A program made the translations under genes and the position numbers. From contig JAQBUH010000010.1 in the NCBI GenBank assembly GCA_027624075.1, forward strand, positions 1 to 64,000: a stretch of 64,000 nt of DNA. Reading direction: 5' to 3'. Shown piece after piece: positions 1 through 7,493 of this stretch. Under the pieces are notes generated by a model that was given only the letters and a program-made list of their open reading frames with translations, was not told the DNA's origin and searched no databases. The stretch is from Chloroflexota bacterium (GTDB lineage: Bacteria > Chloroflexota > Dehalococcoidia > Lucifugimonadales > Lucifugimonadaceae). How positions within the stretch are numbered: the stretch's first letter is position 1; each line of letters starts with the position of its first letter.

Positions 1-2
1 GT

Positions 3-383
3 GGTGTTATCAGCCCCAGGATGCGCCAGCGCATCCAGCTCCTGCCGGTGCTGAAGAACGGTGACGTTCACTCCAACGTTTACCCGTTGGACTGGCCGCT
101 GCCGCTGGTTGACACCTCCTCCAGCCGCCCCGGCTGGGGAGTTGGGTTCGAGTCTCCTGCTGGAGCACGTTGGCTGTTCCAGATGTTTGCAGAGCGTGAC
201 CCTCAGGTCCGCACTCAGATGCATCTGGACTGGGTCGACTACAGCATGTTCTGGGTCCAGTACGCGGGTGTTTTCCAGGTGCCGAAGGGCATCGTGGTCA
301 ACAACCGTGTCAAGTCCTGGAACGGCTTCCAGCAGCACTACTCGAACGTTTCAGGCAACCCCGAGTTCATTGTTCTGAACTAG
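3..383 (+). CDS. ABC peptide/solute-binding protein, family 5 (C-terminal fragment)
   Basis: The reading frame is open from the left edge, so only the last ~126 residues are present. The text (WPLPLVDTSS, a WVDYSMFWVQ stretch, a final KSWNGFQQHYSN) resembles the C-terminal lobe of family-5 extracellular binding proteins that deliver oligopeptides or related solutes to an ABC importer. Two Dpp/Opp-type permeases follow on the same strand after a hairpin. That context is the main support, because the N-terminal signal peptide and ligand pocket lie outside the window. Assignment to family 5 is inferred from weak similarity plus neighbours; the substrate cannot be told. Confidence 0.65.
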   Translation, partial: GVISPRMRQRIQLLPVLKNGDVHSNVYPLDWPLPLVDTSSSRPGWGVGFESPAGARWLFQMFAERDPQVRTQMHLDWVDYSMFWVQYAGVFQVPKGIVVNNRVKSWNGFQQHYSNVSGNPEFIVLN

Positions 384-421
384 TTGTTGCCAGAGCGGTC
401 AGCGTAGTTAATTGATCGATG

Positions 422-449
422 GGGCGGGGCCCGGAAACGGGCCCCGCCC
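422..449 (+). terminator. Strong GC hairpin after the binding-protein gene
   Basis: A perfect 12-bp stem (422-433 with 438-449) is closed by a GAAA tetraloop, 38 bases after the stop codon. There is no U-tract (CGAACAAAAG follows). It may therefore be a weak terminator or an mRNA-stabilising hairpin that keeps binding-protein transcript above permease transcript, a common arrangement in ABC importer operons. Confidence 0.6.
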
Positions 450-616
450 TCGAACAAAAGGGCGGACTGTTCGAAGCCAAACTGATATGTTCCGATCATC
501 AATCGCACTTCACGCAGATATGACCACTACCCGATATTTCACACGGCGGAGACCTGTGCCACCGCACGGTACGGTCAGCGTGATCAAACCAGGGGCAGTC
601 AGGAAGCAAAGCAGGA

Positions 617-1567
617 ATGACTAAGTTTCTCGTAAGCAGATTCCTCTCTTCTATCGTGTCTGTGCTTGGCGCGACGATCGCCATCTTCACTCTTGTGCAG
701 TTCCACAACGACCCGAGAGAGCTTTTTGTCCCTGACAGCGGCTTTGGCATTACCCAGGAGCAGTGGGACCGCCTCGGCGAGAGGCTGGGGTTCAATGACC
801 CGCTGTATATTCAGTACTTGAAGTGGATCGGGAACGTCCTGCGTGGCGATCTCGGCGTTTCACTCGCTCGAGACCGTCCTGTTACGGACCTGATCCGAGG
901 CAAGATCGGCGCAACCGTGCAACTCGCCGTTGGCGGCTGGATCTTTGCGATCTTGTTAGGAATTCCAACAGGTGTTGTCGCGGCCGTTAAACGAGGAACG
1001 GTGTGGGACTATATAGCGCGCGGCGCTGCCATTCTTGGTCAGGGAGCGCCGCCGTTTGTGACCGGCCTTGTGCTCATCTGGATATTCTCTGTCTGGCTGG
1101 ATGACACACCGTTCCAACTGCCGTCAGGCGGCAGATCGCCTACATTTAAGTTTGAGGAGTACATCCTTCCGTGTGTCGCCCTTGGCTGGGGCGCCGCCGC
1201 AGGGCTCATGCGGCTGACCCGGTCGGCGATGCTTGAGGTGCTTGACTCTGAGTACGTCCGGCTGGCACGCGCTAAAGGCGTTGGCTGGAACAAGGTGATC
1301 TACAAGCACGCGCTGCGAAATGCCCTTATCGCGCCGATCACATCGGCGCTGCTGATCTTCGCAAACTGGCTGAACGGCGCCCTGGTGGTGGAGATTGTTT
1401 TCGCATGGCCTGGCATCGGCTTCGATGCACTTTTCCGTGCGGTCAATGACAATGACTTCCCGCTCCTGCTGGGAACTGTGTTCATCTTTATTCTCATCTT
1501 CCTGGTGTTTGCCACGCTGGCCGATGTTGCCTACACGCTTATTGATCCGCGTGTGCGGTTGGGTTAA
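617..1567 (+). CDS. Peptide-type ABC transporter permease (DppB/OppB family)
   Basis: A 316-residue inner-membrane permease. It has the family layout: N-terminal TM helix (FLSSIVSVLGATIAIFTLV), a periplasmic segment with the LGFNDPLYIQYLKW signature, then five further hydrophobic segments. The EAA coupling loop (EYVRLARAKGVGWNKVIYKH, about residues 213-232) is clear. The C-terminus ends in the typical YTLIDPRVRLG. It forms the channel with the DppC-type protein starting 12 bases downstream. No ATPase gene follows, so the pair must borrow ATP-binding subunits encoded elsewhere. The ATG at 617 starts about eight bases after a purine-rich AGGAAGCAAAG stretch. Confidence 0.93.
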   Translation: MTKFLVSRFLSSIVSVLGATIAIFTLVQFHNDPRELFVPDSGFGITQEQWDRLGERLGFNDPLYIQYLKWIGNVLRGDLGVSLARDRPVTDLIRGKIGATVQLAVGGWIFAILLGIPTGVVAAVKRGTVWDYIARGAAILGQGAPPFVTGLVLIWIFSVWLDDTPFQLPSGGRSPTFKFEEYILPCVALGWGAAAGLMRLTRSAMLEVLDSEYVRLARAKGVGWNKVIYKHALRNALIAPITSALLIFANWLNGALVVEIVFAWPGIGFDALFRAVNDNDFPLLLGTVFIFILIFLVFATLADVAYTLIDPRVRLG

Positions 1568-1578
1568 GGAGATATCGA

Positions 1579-2568
1579 ATGGCAACCGCGCAGGAAATCA
1601 CACAGCCACAGATGGTCAGACCTATCAGCCGCCGGCGTAGCGGCGTTGGCGGGTCAATGTCTTATGCCTGGTTTATTATTCGCAGATACCCGATTCTCCC
1701 CGGATTCATCCTGTTCTGGCTCGTCGTGGCGGCGGTGTTCGGGCCATGGTTCGCTCCGTACGATCGCGACATCGGCGTTATCCAGGACCGTCATCTGTCG
1801 CCTTTTAGCTATGGTAAATTTGACATCGATCTGGTGACCGGCGAAGAGGTCAGGCCAGACAACCAGAAGTACGCGTGGTGGCCGGATGCGTTCCATCTTC
1901 TTGGCTCAGACCACGTCGGCCGTGACGAGTTCACCCGGTTACTGCATGGCGCGCGTATCTCTGTCCAGGTTGTGGTGATTTCACTGCTTTCCGGCATGAT
2001 CATTGGTGTCAGCCTGGGAGTCGTGGCTGGCTTCTATGGCGGCATACTCGATGAGGTAGTGACGCGCGTCGTTGACATATGGAACGCGTTACCGTTTCTT
2101 ATGGTAGCGCTCGTCGTGACGCTGATTTTCGGTAGAAGTATCACTGTGTTGTTCTTTGTCTTAGCGCTCATAGCGTGGGCCGGGTTTGTGCGTGTTATTC
2201 GCGCCCAGATACTCATCCTGCGTGAGATGGACTACGTTGCGTCCGCAAAGATTAACGGCGCCAGCGACTTCCGGATCATGTTCCGCCATCTCCTGCCTGG
2301 AGTGATGAACACTGCGATCGTGGTGGCGACGCTAAACACCAGTGGCTTAATCCTCTCTGAGTCGGTTCTTTCGTTTGTTGGCGCAGGTATTCAGCGGCCA
2401 ATCCCTGCCTGGGGCGTGATGACGAATGACGGCCGGGACTACCTGTCAATTGCTCCGCACGAGGTGCTTGTGCCGGGTGGCGCAATCTTCTTGACGGTGA
2501 TCGCGCTGAACTTCCTGGGTGACTGGCTCAGGGACCGGCTTGACCCGCGGCTGCGCCAGGTGGACTAG
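1579..2568 (+). CDS. Peptide-type ABC transporter permease (DppC/OppC family)
   Basis: A 329-residue partner permease. The ATG lies behind a clear AAGGAGAT ribosome-binding site directly after the DppB stop. It shows the DppC hallmarks: the LLGSDHVGRDEFTRLLHGAR signature before the core helices (about residues 110-130), the EAA loop around EMDYVASAKINGASDFRIMF, and the C-terminal LGDWLRDRLDPRLRQ. The periplasmic insert between the first helix and the signature is longer than in enteric DppC. A terminator hairpin 30 bases beyond the stop closes the operon, so no dppD/dppF follows. Confidence 0.93.
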   Translation: MATAQEITQPQMVRPISRRRSGVGGSMSYAWFIIRRYPILPGFILFWLVVAAVFGPWFAPYDRDIGVIQDRHLSPFSYGKFDIDLVTGEEVRPDNQKYAWWPDAFHLLGSDHVGRDEFTRLLHGARISVQVVVISLLSGMIIGVSLGVVAGFYGGILDEVVTRVVDIWNALPFLMVALVVTLIFGRSITVLFFVLALIAWAGFVRVIRAQILILREMDYVASAKINGASDFRIMFRHLLPGVMNTAIVVATLNTSGLILSESVLSFVGAGIQRPIPAWGVMTNDGRDYLSIAPHEVLVPGGAIFLTVIALNFLGDWLRDRLDPRLRQVD

Positions 2569-2600
2569 ACGGGACCGGCGGCTGTAGAGACGTTATTGAT

Positions 2601-2640
2601 GTGCGGCCACGGGAATCAGTTCTCGTGGCCGCACTGGTTT
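2601..2640 (+). terminator. Rho-independent terminator of the permease operon
   Basis: Inverted repeat 2601-2614 with 2621-2634 (GTGCGGCCACG arm plus a G-U-containing extension, six-base loop), followed by TGGTTTCT. It sits 33 bases after the DppC-type stop. Confidence 0.7.
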
Positions 2641-3130
2641 CTATCGATCTCTCCGTGACTGACCGGCGTTCCGGCGTCAGAGTAATGCCGGACCCTGCAA
2701 TGGCTGCGTTGTCAGTCTTGGACCCCTGTCTTGCTGACGTACCGCTCGAAGGCAGGTCACGGTTCTGTCAGGTTAGTTATCCACCGCTTGCTCTAGAGCG
2801 CCTGCCGGCGTGGGTATCTGAGCCGTGAACAGTAATCCCAAGTAATCCCATGAGAGATCACAGTCCGCGAGATTTCCACGGGCAAGAGGCTCTCGCCGTG
2901 GGAGTTCACAGGGAAAACTGACCCACCTCAAGCAGGCCGATGCGGTGAGCCCGGTAGTCGTCCGGTCGTCCAGTTGCCATTGAGGCATTCTGGGTCAGAC
3001 CTGCGCCCCTGCGCCCCTGCGGTTCTACCCGGACCTGGTAGCGGACTGCAGAACTCGACGCTCTGACATACCAACGCCATTCACCCTTGAACCCGTGTGC
3101 TCGCATGCACTCGATCTTCTGCCATCAAGA
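2641..3130. other. About 490 bases without a recognisable gene
   Basis: Between the terminators of two convergent units I see only short open frames. The longest (66 codons on the minus strand, 2906-3106) has no recognisable domain and no ribosome-binding site. There are small tandem repeats: AGTAATCCCA twice near 2833, and TGCGCCCC twice near 3001. A decayed gene is possible but I cannot identify one. Confidence 0.5.
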
Positions 3131-3163
3131 TCGAGGCCCGAGCTACCATAGCTCGGGCCTCGA
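3131..3163 (-). terminator. Terminator hairpin downstream of the cupredoxin-like gene
   Basis: A perfect 14-bp inverted repeat (3131-3144 with 3150-3163) has a 5-base loop. It lies 66 bases past the stop of the minus-strand gene at 3230. Read on the minus strand it is followed by TCTTGATG. It could act in both directions. Confidence 0.65.
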
Positions 3164-3229
3164 ATTCTCGATCTAATTGTCAGTGCACTCTTCCGCGGTG
3201 GTTACCGCAGACATGGCTCAGCGCAGCGC

Positions 3230-3850
3230 CTACTCGACCACGCAGACGGCTCCCGTCCCTGAGTCACCGGAGTACAGCGACGCGTACTTGTGGCAACCGA
3301 GAATCATGAACGTGTGGGAGAACCGTGCAGGCTCCTTGTCAAACGTGCCCTTGCTGAACGCATCGGAGTCGAACTGTTCCGCCGCGTCCGCATCGCTTTT
3401 TACAGAGCTGGCGGAGCGTCGCCCGTTCTCCCAGGTGACCGTTGTGCCAACTTTCACCTTCAGAATATCCGGAACGAATATTCCAAGGTTCTCAATCTGC
3501 ACGATTGGATTGTCTGCGTCGGTCAGCGTCGGGCCTTCAGGGACGTTGATCACCAAAACTGTCGCAGTCGGGGTTGGCGAGGCGAACGAGAGCGCGGTCG
3601 AGGTGGCGTCGGTAGATATGCGCTGCAGCTCAGCACGGCTGCCTGTGCCAACAGCCACTTCACGGTCCGTGTCCGGATTTCCGCCAGCATCGATGATCGC
3701 CTGTCTTGTGGCGTTATCGTTCTCGATCCTGTTGGCGGCCGCGCTGGTCGCAATGATGTCTGAGGTGGTGGCGCCGCCGCATGCGGCGGCAATGAGAGTA
3801 ACAATCAGAGCGCCCAGCACGACACTTAAAGTCTTGGTTTTCAGGGTCAT
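3230..3850 (-). CDS. Cupredoxin-like lipoprotein lacking canonical copper ligands
   Basis: A 206-residue protein with an N-terminal signal and lipobox (LIAAAC, lipidated Cys about residue 24), so it is exported and membrane anchored. A linker of ~85 residues precedes a plastocyanin-like domain: KVGTTVTWENG, then FDSDAFSKGTF, then FSHTF, then GTGAVCVVE. Type-1 copper proteins carry His after the TVTW strand (HTV/HTA) and Cys-x-x-His near the end (YxCxxH). Here the equivalent places read SASS and YASLYS, so three ligands are missing. Two unusual cysteines (GCHKY and AVCVV) remain and could pair. The fold assignment rests on the strand pattern. Electron-transfer function is doubtful; a structural or ligand-binding role is more likely. 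Confidence 0.75.
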   Translation of the reverse strand: MTLKTKTLSVVLGALIVTLIAAACGGATTSDIIATSAAANRIENDNATRQAIIDAGGNPDTDREVAVGTGSRAELQRISTDATSTALSFASPTPTATVLVINVPEGPTLTDADNPIVQIENLGIFVPDILKVKVGTTVTWENGRRSASSVKSDADAAEQFDSDAFSKGTFDKEPARFSHTFMILGCHKYASLYSGDSGTGAVCVVE

Positions 3851-3946
3851 AGAAATCCCTCTCCACTCAGGGCTGTTTCCGAGGCCCCCGGTCTACGTAA
3901 AACGATCTGGATCAAGTTTAGGTTCTATCGGACTGTGAGACTAATC

Positions 3947-3986
3947 TCGGTTAACGCTAAAGTCTACCATGTCAACGGCTGTTGAC
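3947..3986 (-). promoter_or_regulatory. Candidate promoter with overlapping inverted repeat
   Basis: On the minus strand a perfect -35 hexamer TTGACA (3975-3970) lies inside the palindrome GTCAAC-AGCC-GTTGAC (3986-3971), about 120 bases upstream of the cupredoxin-like gene. The -10 at 16-bp spacing (TAACCG) is weak. The symmetry over the -35 box suggests a repressor or activator site. This is inferred from sequence only. Confidence 0.4.
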
Positions 3987-4041
3987 GTGCCTTCGCGGGT
4001 TGAAACACACTGCTTTACCAGCACAGCGTTCATGGCTCAAA

Positions 4042-5322
4042 TCACGGTCCTGCCTGCTCGTTTTCATTGGTTAGTCGCGTCCCGCCGAGCGAGACCAACG
4101 CGAGCAATCCCCCTGCCAGCGTAATAACGGCGGCGACATGCAGGACCACGCCATATGCGTCGAGGAAAGGCTGCAGGCTCAAGGCCCTGTCTTCATACTG
4201 GTAGCGACCTTCCTGCCACGCAAGCAGAGATGTCAGCACTGCGATCGACATCACTGTCCCCACCGTCTGTGACACTGCCAGTGCGGCGGACGCCGCTCCC
4301 GCGTGGCGCGTCTCGGTGCGGCGCAGAGTGAGCGCGTAGACAGCCGCCTGGTGAGCGCCGAAGCCCAGTCCGGTGATCGCAACCGCGGCAGACACTATGA
4401 TTACTGGCGTTGCCTCTGTCATCGAGCCTGCCAGCCACAGCCCCGCGGCGGAAATTGCGGCGCCTGCCACCGTGCTCTTGCGGTCTCCGGCCCTGTCTGC
4501 GATCCACCCTCCCGCCGTTGACCCCACCAGGCTCGCTCCCGCCATCGTCGCAAGGAGAGCGCCGAGAACGAGTGTGCTCCGGCCCATAACGTCCGCAACG
4601 AAGAACGGGAACAGGAACCACATAACGAAGGCGCCTGTCGTAACAACAAGATTGGATATAACCCCCGCTCTGAACTCCACCACTCTGAGCAACGAAACCG
4701 GGAACACCGGGTGCAGCGACACCCTGTGACGCCACACGACCAGACCCGCTGCGACTGCGGACCCGGTGTACAACAGTGCCGGACGGAGCCCGAGCCAGCC
4801 GTCAATCCGGGCAAATGAGAGTGACAGGACGAAGATGAACAGGAAGACGAACACGGTCCCGGCGGCAGCCCAGTCGAACCGGCTTCCGGTGCGGCGGGTC
4901 TCCCGCACGCCCAGGAATACAAGTGCGAACGCGGCCGTGCCAATCGGCACACGGGCCCAGAAGATAGCTTCCCAGCCGATGTTTAGCGAAAGCCATCCGC
5001 CGCCGAGCGTCCCCGCCATCTGGCCTGCGCCTATCGCGCCGAGCGTGACGCCAAGCGCTGTCCCCCTTCGCTCAGGACCGAACGCCCTGGCCACGATGGC
5101 GGGGCCGACGGTGAAGAGGATGGCCACGCCGATGCCCTGCGGCACTCGCAATGCGACTACTGGCGCAAGCGAGCCCTGTAAGGAGATGACCGCCACCGAT
5201 GCCGTGTAGAGCACAATCCCGAACAGGAGCACGCGCTTGAGGCCAACCGTGTCCGCCAGGTGCCCGGCGATGAACCCTGTGCCACTGCGTGCAGCGTGAT
5301 AGATGATGATGATCCACTGCAC
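4042..5322 (-). CDS. MFS transporter in the thiamine operon (start uncertain)
   Basis: A major facilitator superfamily permease. From the first canonical start (GTG at 5322) it has 426 residues and about 13 hydrophobic segments. The MFS loop-2/3 motif is seen as GHLADTVGLKRVLLFG. The protein resembles 14-TM drug:H+ antiporter-type members (LGGGWLSLNIGWEAIFWARVP). The GTG start would remove the first helix. The same frame continues upstream without any ATG/GTG/TTG, encoding a good TM1 (GGAALFLAALDFSINVSLP), to the thiS stop codon at 5497-5499. Translation may therefore begin at the ATC just after that stop, or at a CTG. It is the last gene behind the TPP riboswitch, so it may move thiamine or a precursor; this is inference. 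Confidence 0.85.
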   Translation of the reverse strand: MQWIIIIYHAARSGTGFIAGHLADTVGLKRVLLFGIVLYTASVAVISLQGSLAPVVALRVPQGIGVAILFTVGPAIVARAFGPERRGTALGVTLGAIGAGQMAGTLGGGWLSLNIGWEAIFWARVPIGTAAFALVFLGVRETRRTGSRFDWAAAGTVFVFLFIFVLSLSFARIDGWLGLRPALLYTGSAVAAGLVVWRHRVSLHPVFPVSLLRVVEFRAGVISNLVVTTGAFVMWFLFPFFVADVMGRSTLVLGALLATMAGASLVGSTAGGWIADRAGDRKSTVAGAAISAAGLWLAGSMTEATPVIIVSAAVAITGLGFGAHQAAVYALTLRRTETRHAGAASAALAVSQTVGTVMSIAVLTSLLAWQEGRYQYEDRALSLQPFLDAYGVVLHVAAVITLAGGLLALVSLGGTRLTNENEQAGP

Positions 5323-5496
5323 GCTAACAAGCGTCTCGCCCAGCGAGTCACGGAATACGGGCAGCGAGACATTGATCGAGAAGTCGAGCGCCGCCAGGAA
5401 AAGAGCGGCGCCGCCTGCTGAGGCGGCCAGGACTCGGTATCTTCGGCTGATAGCGGGTGAGGCGGCGACGGGTTGAGGTTGTTCGCTCGTCGCGAT

Positions 5497-5700
5497 CTAG
5501 CCGCCCCCTACAGGACGGACGATCTCAACCCTGTCGCCGTCTGAGAGGAGCGTGCCTGGCAGTTCTTCCCGGCGGAGCACGATCCCGTTTACGGCCACCG
5601 CCAGCGAGCGGCCCGCCAGCCCTTTGGACTCCAGGTACTGCTCGACGCTCTGGTCTTCCGCCAACTCAGCATCCTTGCCGTTGACCCGCACGGTAATCAT
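5497..5700 (-). CDS. thiS: Sulfur carrier protein ThiS
   Basis: A 67-residue beta-grasp ubiquitin-like protein. It is normally adenylated and thiocarboxylated on its C-terminal Gly-Gly to deliver sulfur to ThiG in thiazole synthesis. The sequence shows MITVRVNGK, the AVAVNG core, LSDGDRVEIVRPVGGG and an exposed GGG end. The ATG overlaps the stop of the upstream ThiE/TenI gene (ATGA), indicating translational coupling. Length is normal for the family. No ThiF-type activating enzyme is in the window. Its stop codon is in frame with the downstream transporter. Confidence 0.95.
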   Translation of the reverse strand: MITVRVNGKDAELAEDQSVEQYLESKGLAGRSLAVAVNGIVLRREELPGTLLSDGDRVEIVRPVGGG

Positions 5701-6335
5701 CGTCTCTCCCGCACCCCTGTGGCTGTCGCTAGTTCCCTTGCCGCGTCAAATGGGCTGTGTGCACCGATTATCGCGCCGATCACAGCAACGCCAGCAGCGC
5801 CTGCCGCAATCACCTGGGCGGCGTTTTGCGCCGTAATGCCGCCAATACCGATCACCGGAATACTGATCTCCCGCGTCACAGAAGACACAAGCCTGGTCCC
5901 GCCTGTGGCGCCACCGGGGTGCGACGCGGAGGGGAACACCGTGCCCAGTATTACGTAGTCGGCGCCTTCCGGCACGGCCTTGCATGCCGCAGCCAGGCTG
6001 TGTGCTGACCGCCCGGCCAGCAAGCCCCCCGGCAGCTCGGTTCGGACGGTCTTGCTCTGCTCTCGCATGTGAACGCCGTCGGCGCCAGATTCGGCCGCCA
6101 CAGACGGAGGCCCGTTTACGACGACGATAGCGTCCCTGTCGATAGCTTTAACAGCGGCGACGGTGGCCGCGGCCAGCGAGGTCAGCGAACTGTCGTCGAG
6201 CTCGTGGGCGCGCACCTGCACCATGTTCACCCCGCCGCGTACCGCGTCTTTCACGATGCGCAGCAACTCCGCCTCGCCGCCCGCTCGGTCAAGGTCTGTG
6301 ACCAGGCACAGGATTCGTCCGGGGAGCACGCTCAC
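5697..6335 (-). CDS. ThiE/TenI family protein (thiamine-phosphate synthase or thiazole tautomerase)
   Basis: A 212-residue TIM-barrel protein of the ThiE/TenI superfamily, starting at GTG. Visible elements are VQVRAHELD (in place of QLREK), VVNGPPSVA (in place of the ThiE INDR motif), SAHSLAAA, DYVILGTVFPSASHPGG and VIGIGGI. The Asp-Arg of the NDR pyrophosphate-binding motif and the TxTK motif of genuine ThiE are absent. Its placement directly between thiG and thiS fits TenI, which aromatises the ThiG product. Family membership is firm; ThiE versus TenI is unresolved, and TenI is favoured here on motifs and context. Confidence 0.85.
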   Translation of the reverse strand: MSVLPGRILCLVTDLDRAGGEAELLRIVKDAVRGGVNMVQVRAHELDDSSLTSLAAATVAAVKAIDRDAIVVVNGPPSVAAESGADGVHMREQSKTVRTELPGGLLAGRSAHSLAAACKAVPEGADYVILGTVFPSASHPGGATGGTRLVSSVTREISIPVIGIGGITAQNAAQVIAAGAAGVAVIGAIIGAHSPFDAARELATATGVRERR

Positions 6336-6353
6336 AGGTTGGTTCGCCGTTCT

Positions 6354-7136
6354 CTAGGACGCCGTCATCGGCACGCCCTCGGTCGGGCTGCTTGCCACGG
6401 CTGTCTGCCGGGCAGGGATGCGGCCTGCAAGGTACGCCATCCGCCCCGCCTCGACTCCAAGCTTGAACGCCTCGCCCATCAGGCCAGGGTGTGTCGCCCT
6501 CGCAATCGCAGTGTTAACCAGGACAGCGTCTGCGCCGAGCTCCATAACGTATGCCGCCTCAGACGGCACCGCCAGCCCGGCATCGACAACGACCGGGACA
6601 CTCGACTGCTCAATAATGATCTGGATCTCTTCGGCGGTCTGGACGCCACGTCCGGAGCCTATGGGCGAGCCCAGCGGCATCACAGTGACGCAGCCTGCGT
6701 CCTCAAGCCGCTTCGCCAGCACAGGGTCGGCGTGGATATACGGCAGCACCTTGAAGCCCTCGGCTATCAGCGTCTTTGCCGCGTCGAACGTCCCAATGGG
6801 GTCTGGCAGCAGGTACTTCGGATCGGGAATGACCTCGAGCTTGATCCAGTCCGAGCCTGTCACCTCACGTGCCAGCTTTGCGGTCCACACCGCCTGCTCT
6901 GCGGTCTTGCTGCCGGCTGTGTTCGGCAGGATCTGGTACCGGTCCCAGTCGATCTCATCGAGAAGCGTCTTTTCGTTGGGGTCGTCCAGGTTGAGGCGGC
7001 CTATCGCCACCGTGATGATCTCTGTCCCTGATCCCGCGATGGACGCCGCCAGGTCAGCCGCTGACCGGTGCTTGCCTGTCCCTGTCATCAACCGGGACGT
7101 GAATGACTTTCCTGCTATGACCAGTTGATCGCTCAT
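6354..7136 (-). CDS. thiG: Thiazole synthase ThiG
   Basis: A 260-residue TIM-barrel enzyme that makes the thiazole phosphate of thiamine from deoxyxylulose phosphate, dehydroglycine and ThiS thiocarboxylate. Visible elements are [12 protein letters not shown], the catalytic lysine in [12 protein letters not shown] (about residue 98), [29 protein letters not shown] and [15 protein letters not shown] start at ATG 7136 ([10 protein letters not shown]), preceded by GCGGAG. A TTG 18 codons upstream would add a low-complexity head. It is the first gene after the TPP riboswitch and its terminator. Confidence 0.95.
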   Translation of the reverse strand: MSDQLVIAGKSFTSRLMTGTGKHRSAADLAASIAGSGTEIITVAIGRLNLDDPNEKTLLDEIDWDRYQILPNTAGSKTAEQAVWTAKLAREVTGSDWIKLEVIPDPKYLLPDPIGTFDAAKTLIAEGFKVLPYIHADPVLAKRLEDAGCVTVMPLGSPIGSGRGVQTAEEIQIIIEQSSVPVVVDAGLAVPSEAAYVMELGADAVLVNTAIARATHPGLMGEAFKLGVEAGRMAYLAGRIPARQTAVASSPTEGVPMTAS

Positions 7137-7204
7137 GGCTCCGCGCCTTTCGGTCCTTGTCCCGCCTGGCCCCTGGAGGGGGCTCGCCAAGAAAAGAAAA
7201 CGTC

Positions 7205-7245
7205 AAAAAAAATGCACTGCCTGAACGGTCCTGGCAGCGCATTTG
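7205..7245 (-). terminator. Rho-independent terminator of the TPP riboswitch
   Basis: On the minus strand a 10-bp stem (7242-7233 with 7221-7212, one G-U pair, 11-base loop) is followed by eight U residues (7212-7205). It sits between the TPP aptamer and thiG. This makes transcription termination the probable regulatory outcome when thiamine pyrophosphate is bound. Confidence 0.9.
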
Positions 7246-7256
7246 GTAATCGGGTT

Positions 7257-7347
7257 ATCTCCCTACGCTGGCATTACCCAGATCAGGTTCCAGGGTCGGC
7301 AGCCATTTACTGCCCTCTCAGCCCGCATATCCGGGCTCCCCTGCAAT
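7257..7347 (-). promoter_or_regulatory. TPP (THI-box) riboswitch aptamer
   Basis: Read on the minus strand the region carries all conserved THI-box elements in order: a GGGGAGCC start, GGCUGAGAGG, ACCCUGGAACCUGAUCUGGG, then UAAUGCCAGCGUAGGGA. Their spacing matches the family, including the variable P3-side arm GGCAGUAAAUGGCUGCC. It lies about 120 bases upstream of thiG and just ahead of a terminator. This indicates TPP-repressed transcription of thiG, the thiE/tenI gene, thiS and the MFS gene. Confidence 0.97.
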
Positions 7348-7493
7348 CACTTTAGGCCGAGGCGAGTTGTACGTCAAACTGAGGGCGGTCCGCCGCCGCG
7401 GGCCGTGGCAGGAGTGAGTCCGGTCTACCGATAAGACTGGCTATTCTCCAACTCAAAGAACTCCCACATAATTCCGCCGAATGGAGGTGGCCT

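Noticed and set aside
2906-3106. 66-codon minus-strand ORF as a transposase or integrase remnant
   Set aside because: No DDE, HTH or recombinase motif and no terminal repeats; composition like the surrounding gap.
6069-7031. 320-codon plus-strand frame over thiG and thiE/tenI
   Set aside because: Antisense to well-conserved thiamine genes, and its sequence is Arg/His/Cys-rich noise.
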